This document shows positions 35,421 to 46,524 of a stretch of 64,000 nucleotides of DNA, piece after piece. The translations under genes and the position numbers were made by a program. This stretch comes from Elmis aenea (taxonomy: Eukaryota > Arthropoda > Insecta > Coleoptera > Elmidae). The notes below the pieces were generated by a model. That model did not search any database, was not told the origin of the DNA, and was given only the letters and a program-made list of their open reading frames with translations. Where the stretch lies: contig OX393580.1 of assembly GCA_947652605.1 (NCBI GenBank), positions 17,628,159 to 17,692,158 on the forward strand, written 5' to 3'. How positions within the stretch are numbered: the first letter of the stretch is position 1; each line of letters starts with the position of its first letter.

Positions 35421-36058
35421 TATTTTTTGAAAAATATTGTCAATTTCAGACCTATCATTACATGCATTTCTATTGACATTAATAAAAATACTTTTAGCCA
35501 TTAGTCTTTTCAACTGGTTGGTTTCATGATACATCATTTTAATGTTATTAAAACTAGTAACAAAATAATATATCACCAAGAAAGAAAATCCGTATTTCGT
35601 CATATTCTCCACTTCATATAAAGCATTTTGATCGTGTATTTAAAACTTGAAATTCATGACAGTATCTAAACTCGCTTGCAAAAAATTACAGACAGCAATA
35701 CAGTGATTTTTTTCCTGGAATCGACAGCCCCACGAAACGAAAACAAATATTAATTGAATGCCGTGAAAGTTCTGCTGATTTCATCAACAATTTTTGATTT
35801 AATCACGAATTCATTTGATTTTGATTTGTTCAGGGTATTGTTTATTAAATGAATGAGTCCTGGTACTTTTAAAAACACAAATAACGCGAAAAATTGCGTT
35901 AATTAAAGCCTAATAATTGTAGTCACACAAAACAAAACTAGCATATTAAAAAGTTCCATAAATATGGTATTTATGTTTTGTGCAAATATTACAACAAAGC
36001 CAGCAATACATTTTCACCTTTAGTTTGTTCAAAAACGGCCTGAAACTATTTTTAAATC
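35421..36058. other. No recognisable feature
   Basis: Host-like AT-rich sequence that received the jockey-like insertion at its right edge. No signal was seen. Confidence 0.4.
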
Positions 36059-36082
36059 AAATTCGAATTAAAAAATAAAGCT

Positions 36083-36397
36083 ATGAACAAGAACAAGTCT
36101 AACCTGCCTAGACAACAGGAAGCAGACGATAAGCAATCAAAGAAAAACAATAAAAAGGAAACGCATGTAAATGTGTCAAAAACAAACAATGAGAATAAAT
36201 CGTATGCACAGGCAGTAGCAAATGTTAACAACAATGAACAAAAGAATGAGAAGCAGAGCACCATCGAAAAAACTCTGCAACTTATCTTAGCCAAACTTGA
36301 AAAACAAGAAACCTTCATCTCCACACTAGATGAACGTCTCAAAAGATTAGAATATAGCGCAAACGGTGCTATACCTAAAACTAAACGTAATGTATAA
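36083..36397 (+). CDS. Jockey-like ORF1 (gag-like), C-terminal part
   Basis: The 104-codon frame starts MNKNKSNLPRQQEADDKQSK and is highly charged. It contains SYAQAVANVNNN and a predicted coiled-coil stretch (LILAKLEKQE, STLDERLKRLE) near its end. In jockey-type ORF1 proteins such a tail follows the CCHC knuckles and helps RNA-protein assembly. Knuckles are absent because the copy is 5' truncated, so the first Met here is not the natural start. The stop overlaps the ORF2 start: in ATGTATAA the ATG begins ORF2 and the TAA ends ORF1, which suggests coupled reinitiation. Confidence 0.7.
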   Translation: MNKNKSNLPRQQEADDKQSKKNNKKETHVNVSKTNNENKSYAQAVANVNNNEQKNEKQSTIEKTLQLILAKLEKQETFISTLDERLKRLEYSANGAIPKTKRNV

Positions 36398-39047
36398 TAC
36401 CCTTAAGATAATTGCATGGAATCCCAATGGACTACTCAATCATCAACAAGAGCTACAGGTAGTCCTAGATAAAGAAAACATTGATGTGTGCCTCATCTCT
36501 GAGACTCACTTTACTAGTCAATCATTCATTAAATTCCGTGGATATAAAACTTACCACACTATCCATCCCGACAACGATGCGAAAGGTGGAAGTGCGGTAA
36601 TAATCAAGGAAAACATTCAACATTATGAAGAACCCAACTACGCGACAGAAAAAATGCAAGTTACAAGTGTAAATATAAAAACGAAAAGAAATTCCTTAAT
36701 TGTGTCCGGAATATACTGTCCACCCAGACACTCGATAAAAAAAGATGAATACTTGGATTTGTTTAAACATCTAGATAACAGATTCATATTAGGAGGCGAT
36801 TTTAACGCAAAGAACACCCACTGGGGATCTCGACTAACCACAACAAAAGGTAGGGAACTTCTCAGTGCAATAAACGAACATGGTTGCGAAGCTATATCTA
36901 CAGGTAAGCCAACATATTGGCCAACAGACCCTAACAAGGTACCAGATCTGATTGACTTCTTTGCTGTCAAAAACATCTCTGTAAGCTACCTCCATATAGA
37001 AGAATGTCAAGATCTGTCTTCTGACCACTCAGCGATACTGTTAACTTTGAGTGAGAAAATTATTCAAAAAGAAAATAACCCAATGCTGGTAAATAGGTGT
37101 ACTGATTGGGAAAGTTTCAAACAATCTCTCGAAGGAAAAATTAAATTAAATGTACCGCTTAAAAGAGAAGCACAACTGGATTCAGAAGTGGAGAAATTCA
37201 TCAATGATATTCAACAAACAGCCTGGGAGAATACACCAGAAATAAAAAAGCGTCTAAAAGGTAATAACTATCCAAAAGAGACAAGGAACCTACTAGCAGA
37301 AAAACGAAAAGCGAAAAGGAAATGGTTTCAAACCAGAGCCCCACAGGACAAGACCAATTTAAATAATCTCACACAACTTCTGAGAAGAGAGATTAAAGAT
37401 CTAAAAGATGAATCGATAAGCACCTACCTGAGAGAAATGACTAATGACAACAGCACAGATTATTCTCTCTGGAAGGCAACTAAAAGAATAAAAAGACCGA
37501 TCATGCAAATACCGCCAATTAAGAACGAGGATGGAAGCTGGGCCAGGAGTAATGAACAAAAAGCTCAACGATTTTCCGAACACCTACAAAACATCTTTCA
37601 ACCACATAGCGTACAAGAAGAGCAAATATTTAATGATGACGCCATACAAGAAAATGAAAAAATTACACATGTCTCTCCTAAGGAGGTTATGAATGAAATC
37701 AAAAATATTAACCCAAAAAAAGCTCCTGGCTTTGAACTGATAACAGGAGAAGTGTTAAAGCAGCTCCCAAGAAAAGCACTAGTCAAGCTTACCAACCTTA
37801 TTAATGCTGCATTTAGACTAAAATACGTGCCTAAACTGTGGAAAGTGGCGGAGATAGTCATGATACCAAAACCAGGTAAATCCCCACACGAAGCCACATC
37901 CTATAGACCAATTTCACTGTTACCTATCATGTCTAAACTTTTCGAGAAACTGCTTCTCAAGAGAATGCAACCCATCATTGAAAGAAAAAGTTTGATCCCA
38001 AATCACCAATTTGGATTCAGACATAAACACTCCACAGTTGACCAAGTCCATAGGATAACTAATATTATTGAAAGAGCATTAGAAGAGAAAAATGTTTGTT
38101 CCGCAGTATTTCTGGATGTGGCGCAAGCATTTGATAAGGTCTGGCATGAAGGACTGCATTATAAATTAAAACATATCCTTCCCAAACAATACACAGAAAT
38201 TCTGATGTCTTATTTATCAGAGAGATATTTTAGGATCAATCAGGAAGATGCCTACTCTAATCTCAAAGAAATTAAAGCCGGAGTGCCACAGGGTAGTGTC
38301 TTGGGTCCAGTCCTTTACCTACTGTTTACCTGTGATCTTCCAGTACCAGAAAACAACACAATAGCTACTTTTGCTGACGATACTGCCATCCTAGCTGTCG
38401 GCAAAAGCAACGAAGAAACAGCAAACAAGCTGCAAACAGCCATCAATCAATTTCAAAGCTGGACAAAAAGGTGGAGGATAAAACTCAACGAAACCAAGTC
38501 AGTCCATATTGATTTCACCAACAAACGAATAGAACACGCTCCGGTAACCATAAATGGTCAGATAATACCATATGCCAACACAGCCAAATATCTCGGCTTA
38601 ACACTTGACACTAAACTTCGGTGGAAAGTTCATGTCAGAAAAAAAAGAGAGGAGTTGGGTATTAGATATCGAAAAATGTACTGGCTCTTAGGAAGAAACT
38701 CCGCTCTGTCAGTACATAACAAGCTTCTACTATACAAGCAGATACTAAAACCAGTGTGGACATACGGTATACAGCTCTGGGGTTGTACCAAAAAAAGCAA
38801 CATTAAAGTAATACAAACTTTTCAAAATAAAGTACTAAGGAACATCGTAGATGCACCCTGGTACATTAGAAACGATGATCTTCATAGAGACCTTGGAGTA
38901 GAGTTTGTGGACAGTGAAATTCAGAAGTTTTCGAGAAGCCACGAAGAAAGACTACTGCAGCACGTGAATATCGAGGCTATCCAGCTTCTCGATAACACAA
39001 ATATAGTCAGGAGACTCAAAAGGAAAAAACCCTTTGAGCTGCTATAA
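36390..39047 (+). CDS. Jockey-like ORF2: AP endonuclease and reverse transcriptase, intact
   Basis: The 885-residue protein nicks target DNA and copies its own RNA there. The endonuclease (residues 1-215) shows IIAWNPNGL (Asn11), SETHF (Glu38), GGDFNAKN (Asp137, Asn139) and SSDHSAI (Asp212, His213), all the catalytic positions. The reverse transcriptase (about 470-740) shows YRPISLLPIMSKLFE, FGFRHKHST, VFLDVAQAFDKVW (Asp576), GVPQGSVLGPVLY, TFADDTAIL (Asp663, Asp664) and AKYLGLTLD. There is no RNase H domain, as in jockey. An in-frame Met lies eight codons upstream, but MYNTLK was chosen because its ATG overlaps the ORF1 stop and sits just before the endonuclease. No disabling change was seen, so it may be enzymatically competent, though without full ORF1. 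Confidence 0.95.
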   Translation: MYNTLKIIAWNPNGLLNHQQELQVVLDKENIDVCLISETHFTSQSFIKFRGYKTYHTIHPDNDAKGGSAVIIKENIQHYEEPNYATEKMQVTSVNIKTKRNSLIVSGIYCPPRHSIKKDEYLDLFKHLDNRFILGGDFNAKNTHWGSRLTTTKGRELLSAINEHGCEAISTGKPTYWPTDPNKVPDLIDFFAVKNISVSYLHIEECQDLSSDHSAILLTLSEKIIQKENNPMLVNRCTDWESFKQSLEGKIKLNVPLKREAQLDSEVEKFINDIQQTAWENTPEIKKRLKGNNYPKETRNLLAEKRKAKRKWFQTRAPQDKTNLNNLTQLLRREIKDLKDESISTYLREMTNDNSTDYSLWKATKRIKRPIMQIPPIKNEDGSWARSNEQKAQRFSEHLQNIFQPHSVQEEQIFNDDAIQENEKITHVSPKEVMNEIKNINPKKAPGFELITGEVLKQLPRKALVKLTNLINAAFRLKYVPKLWKVAEIVMIPKPGKSPHEATSYRPISLLPIMSKLFEKLLLKRMQPIIERKSLIPNHQFGFRHKHSTVDQVHRITNIIERALEEKNVCSAVFLDVAQAFDKVWHEGLHYKLKHILPKQYTEILMSYLSERYFRINQEDAYSNLKEIKAGVPQGSVLGPVLYLLFTCDLPVPENNTIATFADDTAILAVGKSNEETANKLQTAINQFQSWTKRWRIKLNETKSVHIDFTNKRIEHAPVTINGQIIPYANTAKYLGLTLDTKLRWKVHVRKKREELGIRYRKMYWLLGRNSALSVHNKLLLYKQILKPVWTYGIQLWGCTKKSNIKVIQTFQNKVLRNIVDAPWYIRNDDLHRDLGVEFVDSEIQKFSRSHEERLLQHVNIEAIQLLDNTNIVRRLKRKKPFELL

Positions 39048-39278
39048 TGTGACAATATTAGTGCTTTAAAAAAAGTGTTAAAAAGTGTTTTAAAATAAGC
39101 AGAGTCAGTGCTTGTGTTAGTGCACAAGATAAGAGTGCCAAATGCTAGAACAGATAAGAGACGCCAATGGGTGACTTACATCTTAACTTTTTATAGTATA
39201 TTAGGAATAGAACTAAGTTACTTATTAGTCTAAGACTAGATCGTAACATTATTTAAACCTGAAAAAAAAAAAAAAAAA
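39048..39278 (+). other. Jockey-like 3' untranslated region and poly(A)
   Basis: It holds GACGCCAATGGGTGACTTAC and ends in about 20 A. A related sentence (GACACCAACGGGTGGACT) occurs in the LINE fragment near 63700, linking the two copies to one family. Confidence 0.8.
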
Positions 39279-39288
39279 AAATTCGAAT

Positions 39289-41140
39289 CGGTACATAATA
39301 AATATGGCACGATTATTCAATTTGTAAACATGCTTTAGCGATTTTACAGCTAAACTCACTTATTTTAATTACAATACAACATAATCATAAATCCTACACC
39401 GAACATATTGTGATAGTATTATCTTTACGTTATATCTACAAACCTCCCCCATGCAGGTCAAGTTAAACCTAGTGTAATACATTTTCTTTCCCTTTACCAC
39501 TCAGCAAATTTGGCAAAAGAAATTCCTTTCTGCTATCGTACCAAGATTCTTGGCATAGCCCATTGTGTTATTAAGTTTTTTGAACAACGTGAAGGTGACA
39601 GCAAGAATTTGTTGAATTCACTGTTGCGGGTTAAACAGATTTTCTTTTAAATCTGTGAATTTTTTTTTGTAGAAAAATAATATACACTCAACTGCACAAC
39701 ATAAAAAGGTGATAAGAATATACGAAAACAAACTTAAGTTAGCTCGAAGCATATTTTAACGGTGACTTTTGCAGGATTATGTAATCCTTGAAAATAAAAC
39801 TTCTGTAGGCAATATCTAGAATGCCCTAAAACGTTTCCTTAAAAACGCTTACGTAGGGAAGTCGATAAAATACCGCCACTAGATGTTACAGTAAAATCTA
39901 CTTAAAGCGAAAGCGTTCGAAATATTGCTCGTAGTACAAGACTGCGAGAAAAAAGTCCTTTCGGAATATTTTATTATCCTTGTACCACCAAATTTCGCGC
40001 AAGACGTCGGACGTTCAAATTAAATGACACAGTTGGCTGGCTAGGTTTGCTATCATTTGTTTTTAATTACGAAAAGCTTTCGTTACTTTAAAAATTACAT
40101 TTTAAGTTGGATCAAATTTTGTATACATGTTGCAGGGGAGTAGCTATTAAAGGCGATTTAACTATGGAAGAAAATGAATTTAGTGCAAGGCCTGAAAATA
40201 TTCATAACTCACTCACAGATATCACAGACGAATTTTTTTGCTTTATTACCCTAAAACTCATTCTCTATCTTTCTCTTCTTATCCTAGATATTTTGTGGGG
40301 TTGGGAAATTTATCTTTTGTAAACGTTTTTTTAGGTATTCAACTAAATTTCGTTACTTAGACTTGCTACAAAAACGACAGTTCATTTCTTTATAAATTAC
40401 AGTATTTATAATAGATTGCATGATTAAATTCGTTTGATAAATATTCGTTTTGTTGAAAAAGGAGAATATTAAATTGTTTCCACAAAAAGTATATAAATCT
40501 CTAACAGATTAACCGCAGATGCGGAATTTCAATTAGATTATTAAAAGAAAATGTTTAATTTTCCTGAGTGCTTTTGCCAAAAGCTATAATTTTTCGTGAT
40601 ATAAAAAAAATAGCATTAACTTGTTGCAAGTTTAAAGGAGAATTCGCTCGATGTAATTACCAGAATTAGACCGAAATAAAATTAGTTAAATTAGTTTAAG
40701 GATTTTCGAGTTTAACCTCGACAAAAAATGGTTTTTAATTGTTATTTAAGCAAATAAAATACTACATTTTTTTATGGTTAAATAAATTAAAGAGTTTTGA
40801 ACACAAAGTTTTAATTTAACGAAAACAATTTTCTACAACTACTTACATGAAAACACTATGTGTGGGCAAACAACAAAAAACTAATGTAGCTAGAGAAAAA
40901 TAGAAAGTTGTCGTTGACAAATTGGCTACAGATAAACTGAATCGGAAGTGAGAACATTTTCAGTGTTAGCTGTCTCACATAAAAGCTAAAATAAATCATC
41001 ATTATGTACGATATAAAATATTAGCTTTATTCCACTAACACAAGTGTCTCAAAGTTAGTTCGTTCAATCCTGGCACATTAAAGTTGTCTTTGTAACTATT
41101 AAGATGTTTCACATACCATGAACAATGTCAAATAGAACTT
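39289..41140. other. No recognisable feature
   Basis: About 1.85 kb of AT-rich DNA. Short frames such as 40107-40322 lack motifs. No repeat or RNA gene was seen. Confidence 0.4.
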
Positions 41141-41472
41141 AAAAGATAGTTTTATGTACGTAGAATACTTCCTGTAAATGTCACCAAAATAGCTTATTTA
41201 ATTTTTTAGTTATTAAGCATTATAAGTTTAAAAATCAAGAATATTTTTGTTATTTTAAGCAACATGCGTTGGGTACAGTAAAGGAATGTTAATAAAAGTT
41301 GTAATATAGTTTCATAAACGTAAAATGAACATGCCCTGTAAATTTGACTAAGATATCTTGCTTTATTTGTTAGATATTGAACTTTAAATGTTTAAAAATC
41401 AAGGATAATTTTGCTGTTTAAGGCTACATGCGTTAGGTACGGACAAAGAGATCGAGATATTTTAATAAAACT

Positions 41473-41940
41473 TGAAAGAAAATTTTCTTCACCTATCAAA
41501 TTTGCGTTTTCAACCAATCACTAATCTTAAATCTTCTAGTGACTACCAATAAGAGTATTATAACACAATAATAATTTTGCATTCCTCTGCCAGATTTTGA
41601 TCCTTCTGTCAAATTTGCGTATTCGACCAATAACAAACTCAGATTTCCTAGAAAAGAACCAATAAGTAAACATAGTCATACACTGACATCCTTTTCGCCA
41701 TTAACAGATTTTCATGCGTTTATTGGTCGTTTCTAAGAAATCTGAATTTGTGATTGGTCGAAAATATAAATTTGGAGAGGAAATTAAATATTTTGGTTTT
41801 GATAATTTTTTGACGAATTTCGGCGACCAGTAGCGTTACTTTAATATGGATTAAACCACACCCCTGTCGCACCACTCTGACAGTACTTGTAAAATTTGAC
41901 ATAACATACATTTAATTTGACAGGTAGGTTAGGCGAAGAA
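41473..41940. repeat. Inverted repeat with CCAAT-type motif cluster
   Basis: AAAATTTTCTTCACC at the left returns as GGCGAAGAAAATTTTC at the right, and TCAAATTTGCGTATTCGACC returns near 41745-41775 as its relaxed complement. Six CCAAT or ATTGG words lie inside (about 41517, 41546, 41622, 41658, 41721, 41751). It abuts the hairpin-bracketed repeat, with which it shares the CCAATCA words. Confidence 0.5.
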
Positions 41941-41954
41941 AATTTTCTGACAAA

Positions 41955-42790
41955 ATATAGCTCGTGCATTGCAAATAATCTATAATTTTTGAAAAATCAC
42001 GTCATGCAAGTTAAATCAGAAAAAAATCCGTGCACTCGTGTTTTTTCAGCTCAACTTGCATTCGGGCATAAGTATTTACCAAAAATTATCGGCAATTTTC
42101 AATGCACTTGTTATATTACTACTGACTATTCCCCTCATGGTCATATAAACTGATATAAACCAATCACTTTGTCAAATTATAGTCACGCCTTAATGTTTTG
42201 ACCAATCACGTTTATTTTTAAGCGATAAAATCCCTAGGGATTTTTTCACCTCCAAAATAGCGAAAACATCCCGTTGTCATGTCAATTATATCCTTAGCAA
42301 CCTGGTTGTTTGTTTACAGATGTTTGACAGTTGTAAAATATATTATTTGACATGAGCCGTTTCGGAATAACTTCCATAGAAGAAATACAAAAAACTGTTG
42401 CAAATATAACTCCCAAAAATACTGTTGCATCCAAAATGTCAATATGGAAACAATTTGAAAATTTTTGCAAGGAAAGGAGTTACGATTTAAATGCGCTACA
42501 GAGGTTGGTACGCTATCGAAAATGTTAACAAATAATAAACGAAAATTGTAATTATTTTTGGTATCTTATTTGGGAAATAGTCTAATCAAATATATTTCGG
42601 AACATTATTTTGCAGGAAAAATTTTAACTCAAGTTTGTTACTTATAGGTAACATCCCTCGACAAAATGAATGACAAAATCCCTCGCCTTCGGCTCAGGAT
42701 TTTGTCATGTCTTTTGTCTCAGGATGTTACCAAAGTAACAAACTTTTGTCAATAATTTTACCGGCAAAATAATGTTCCCTTAATATATTA
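41955..42790 (+). mobile_element. Hairpin-bracketed repeat, copy 2 (complete)
   Basis: It consists of a left hairpin (41963-42115, arms CTCGTGCATTGCAAATAATC and the relaxed complement ending CAATGCACTTG), a middle with CCAAT words and the short frame at 42351, and a right hairpin (about 42600-42778). The right hairpin has arms GAACATTATTTTGCAGG and CCGGCAAAATAATGTTCC around the loop CCTCGCCTTCGGCTCAGG. The middle and inner part of the right hairpin match copy 1 at 1-545 in reverse. Family not recognised. Confidence 0.6.
42351..42530 (+). CDS. Crypton-like N-terminal exon, second copy
   Basis: It encodes the same MSRFGITSIEEIQK start and IWKQFENFCKERSYDLNALQ stretch as copy 1, with Thr to Met and Lys to Asn changes; it then reaches RLVRYRKC and a stop. 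The DNA after LQR reads GTTGGT where copy 1 has GTTAGT, again a possible splice donor. Conservation of this piece in two distant copies suggests it is part of the repeat and not a chance frame. Function unknown. Confidence 0.4.
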
Positions 42791-42940
42791 TAACTGATAA
42801 TTTCATATACTTAAAGTAAACTTGTCCTGTAAATTTTACTAAAATATCCTTTTTCATTTTTTAATTATAAACTTTTAATGTTTAAAAATTAAGGATTATT
42901 TTGCTTTGTTAAGCTATCATACATAGGTTAGGCACAGACA

Positions 42941-44317
42941 GATAAAATGGAGAATTTCAAAACATAATAAATCATTTCTGAGATTTAAACAAACTGTGAT
43001 AAAAATATTTTTCAATAAAACAATTTAATAATCTGAAGAAATATGCACAACACTTCACAAACGTGTTATTCTGAACTTAAAGCCGTGTTCGACAAAGTAC
43101 GAACACTTTTGCAACCGTAGATGCATCTGCACTCCTTGCATAATAAATCCACTGCAATTTCTGTCACAGAAAAACACCTGCCAATAGTTCACCGACACTG
43201 AAATATTTTTTAACTTCTAGTCGCCAGTTCGGAAAAGATTTATTATCAAAAATAAACTTTAAAGCGTTCTTAAGACAAATTGAAATCGTTAAACAGTATC
43301 AAACAGACCCAATTATAGTTGGGAAGATTTAAGTCTGATAAAATTTTAACAAGCAGTTTAAGATAGTCGTTGTAACTAATGTAAGCTCACAAAAGAAGCT
43401 TTTTCTCAAGATTTCAGTTATAAAATGGTCTTGCAAACGATAGTAATTTAGTTAGCAATAGTTTGGCGTGTTGCAAAAATCCTTAAAACCAAACAACTTA
43501 CTTTCATGGAGAAATTCTTGGAATCGATTGTCAGTTATGAATTAAATTTTTTTTAAGGAAAACTGCTAAAATTTTATTAAAATCTTTTTTTTAAATTTCT
43601 GTATTGGATTAGTTTCAGTACTTTGGTCTGTCCTCGTAAGCAATCTTATTTATTTATAATCAAATTTGTAACTCTTTATAAGCAGATAAAAAAACTTATC
43701 AAAAAGCATTTCTGCAAGACTTTTTTTTTATCTAAAGGAAAAGGAAGTGCTTTTTATTAAACTAATTAGTATTGTATAAGCAAAATATTTAATTTGAATC
43801 ATTAAGTATATTTCTATTTTAAAAATTGGAGACAACTTATCTTCATTTGCCTCATAAACTATTAATACTACCTAGTCAACAATTGTTCTTTACTTCCTAA
43901 AATGAAGTATTTTGGTTTAAAGTGAAAAAGAAAGAATCTCAATGTCTGCTTCTTTACACATAGAAATAATCGTTGTTTTTATTTTACAATTTTCTTTAAT
44001 GCCATTGATGCAGAGTACTTAAGCACAATTCTAAGCTCGCAGTAAGAGCAGCGCTCAGGGCAAATGCGAATTTGGAATTAGATATTATTACGATTCAAAT
44101 TACTTTTGCCCATTAGGCAATGCGGTGTAATTATGTTTAAATGACATTGCTGGCCATAAATTTATTTGTGCAGCGAAATTACAATAGTTAATCCCAATAA
44201 CTTTAAACAGTTATAACCATAACAAAAGTTATCCTGTAGTTTAATAACAGTTATGCAAACGACAAATGTTAATGCATTTTGGTCATTAAACAATTCATTT
44301 AATCCCAAATGATTATA
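42941..44317. other. No recognisable feature
   Basis: AT-rich DNA, no motif, repeat or RNA gene recognised. Confidence 0.4.
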
Positions 44318-44319
44318 TA

Positions 44320-44933
44320 CAGGGTGTGTAAAAATTGGCGGAAGCGCTACACGTGGCGATGTTCTTCGTAAAATTCTAAATCGAAAATCTTGATATGAAA
44401 AAGTTGTACCATGCTTGCTGTGTCTGCAAGAGGTCCTCAAAGTTTTGACATTTAGTCCTTTAATAAGCGTTATTATTTAATACTTGCAAATGAAAAAGCT
44501 GCAATTTGGAATAAAAATAAATTTCGAATAGTATTTTTTCCTAGATATTGTGTTCTTCCTTTCAAAAATTAGTAAAAATATGTAAATCACTGATTTGAAT
44601 GAAAATAATACATATGGCAACATTGTCATTAGCTGTCATCTCTGTTTTTCTCGTAATTATTTCTAGTTTGTGTTAGACGATACCTAAAAGTTTGCAAGTA
44701 TGTTTACAAACTGAAGGCTTTCAGTTCGAACAAAAATTGTAAATACCCAAGTAAAAATTGCTGATAAAAAAATGTCCAAATGCAAATCAATGTATGCAAT
44801 GTTGCCAATTTTTTTTTTTCTTTAAATAGTTCCTGAGGCCATAGGAAGCATAGTAGGTACATCATTTTTCGACTTAGAATTTTACGAAGAACATCGCCAC
44901 GTGTAGCGCTTCCGCCAATTTTTACACACCCTG
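44320..44933. mobile_element. TA-flanked MITE F10 with about 60-base inverted ends
   Basis: TA lies at 44318-44319 and 44934-44935. The ends CAGGGTGTGTAAAAATTGGC and inward to GTTCTTCGTAAAATTCTAA are exact inverted copies for about 60 bases. The interior of about 490 bases is not palindromic throughout and has no gene. It has the same CAGGGTG end as the foldbacks but a normal TIR layout. Confidence 0.9.
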
Positions 44934-44935
44934 TA

Positions 44936-45421
44936 TATTTGGATATTATTTTTGTTATATTTTTGGGCTTTTTTTATGACATATCGATTTAACATGGTTC
45001 ATGACCTATTCAAAATAAAAACTAAACTTGAAAAACAATTTAGTCCAAAGCAAATATCAGGAATAAATGTATGGTATAAATTAAATTTTATAGATCAAAC
45101 ACACGCTGGTAAACTACGTAAAATAAAACATTAAACTTGTGTGTTCATTTCTGTAGGTTTTTTATTTTCCTTTGGAGAATTTAATTTAATACAACAGCTG
45201 TACTATATCAAAAGAGGTTAATATTATGCTTTTATCGAAAGAGACGTGAAATGCTAAACGCATACGCACATTCGGGAAGCGTTTAGTGACAAAACGAGTT
45301 AAAATAAATGTAATTGTATTTGAATACACTCAAATCGAACAAAAAACGTGACGGAAAATGTAAAAGAAAATTGCAGTTCCGTCATAAACTTTGAAAATAG
45401 GGGAAATACAACATAGACTTA
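44936..45421. other. No recognisable feature
   Basis: Gap between MITE F10 and a hAT-type element. The 60-codon frame at 44952 has no motif. Confidence 0.4.
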
Positions 45422-45429
45422 GAGTTAAG

Positions 45430-46516
45430 AAGGGTTGGGCAAAATTTAATTTTTATTTAAAAAATCCATTGATTTAACTTAAAAAAATCAAAAAAATCCA
45501 CTCGTAAAAGATTTTTACTAAAAATTTCTCAGAAACTTTCATTCTTGATAAAAGTTGGTGGATGACCTAAACTAATTAAAAGATGGAAAACATTTCACAA
45601 AAATGTATACGATACCAGATTTTATCGATTTCAGAAATATTTACAAAGTTACAAAAAAAACTTTATAGGGAAAGATTGTTTAGAATTCCAAAATAAGATC
45701 AAGGTTGAATTATGACGTTAAAATTAAAATTTTTATTTTTGAAATAATTTTAACATGTAAAAAGAGCCCTTATTTTAAGAATTTTAAAAAACGTTTAGAA
45801 TTAAAATATTTTACTTTATATAAAATATCGTTTTCTCTTGAATTTTTTTGCAACCCTTAAAACAAGAGCACTTTAATCTTGCGAATATTTCTAAAATCGT
45901 TAAAAGCTATAGTGTCGTATGAATTTTTACCAAGCTTTTTTAACTTAAAATTAGTTTTACACCATGCACCAACTCTTATCAGGAATAAAATTCTCCGAGA
46001 AATCGATAATTAAAAACTTTTTCATTAGTTGCTAACTTTTTGAATGTTGACACTACCGTAAAATTCAAAAATTAAATTTTAACGTCAAATTTCGTATTGT
46101 CATATTTTTTATTTTTTAACGATTTTTTCCCCTGATTTTTTTTTTGTCTTAAAAAGGGGCACTTTACTTTTGCGGATATCTTTTGAATGAGGCTGTAGAT
46201 CTATTGACCCTAAAATTAAAAATTATTGTGAAAATTTACAAAGCAAATCTACTGGAATGCGTTTCTAACAAGAAATTCCTGTAGAGGCTTTATTCCTCTC
46301 CAGTCTGTAGGAAGCCAATAGGCAATATCTCCAGAGTACTTTACTAACGGTTGTTTAAGCGGGTGGTAGTAAAACGTGCATTTAATTTATATGTCACGTT
46401 AAATCGTAAAAAAAAAGTTAGAATGAAATCATGATTTTGATTTTAAAAATTCAGCTGATTTAAGTAACGATTTAAATCGTGATTTAAATTATTTGATTTA
46501 AATCAGGCCAACCCTG
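45430..46516. mobile_element. hAT-type MITE with perfect 8-base target duplication
   Basis: The left end AAGGGTTGGGCAAAATTTAA and the reverse complement of the right end CAGGGTTGGCCTGATTTAAA are inverted ends with the hAT CAGGGTTGG start (first base mutated at left). GAGTTAAG is exact at 45422-45429 and 46517-46524. The interior shares the AAAGTTGGTGC and ATTTTATCGATTTCAGAAAT repeat units with foldback F0 at 678, forward near 45552 and inverted near 45890-45980. GATTTAAATC words crowd the right end. No coding sequence. Confidence 0.92.
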
Positions 46517-46524
46517 GAGTTAAG

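Larger units (their letters stand above)
36069..39278 (+). mobile_element. Jockey-like non-LTR retrotransposon, young, 5'-truncated
   Basis: The insertion is framed by AAATTCGAAT at 36059-36068 and again at 39279-39288, just after a run of about 20 A. This poly(A) plus target duplication is the mark of LINE target-primed insertion. It contains the C-terminal end of ORF1 and an intact ORF2, then a 3' untranslated region of about 215 bases. The upstream part of ORF1, including any zinc knuckles, is missing. The clean tail and open frame suggest recent arrival. Confidence 0.95.
41147..42940 (+). repeat. Tandem repeat, unit about 160 bases, split by an insertion
   Basis: Three units share CCTGTAAATTTGACTAA-like, TTAAAAATCAAGGAT-like and ACATGCGTTAGGTAC-like words: about 41147-41300, 41310-41455 and 42805-42940. 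The last is more diverged. The gap between units two and three is filled by the hairpin-bracketed repeat and its companion inverted segment, so these inserted into the array. Confidence 0.6.
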
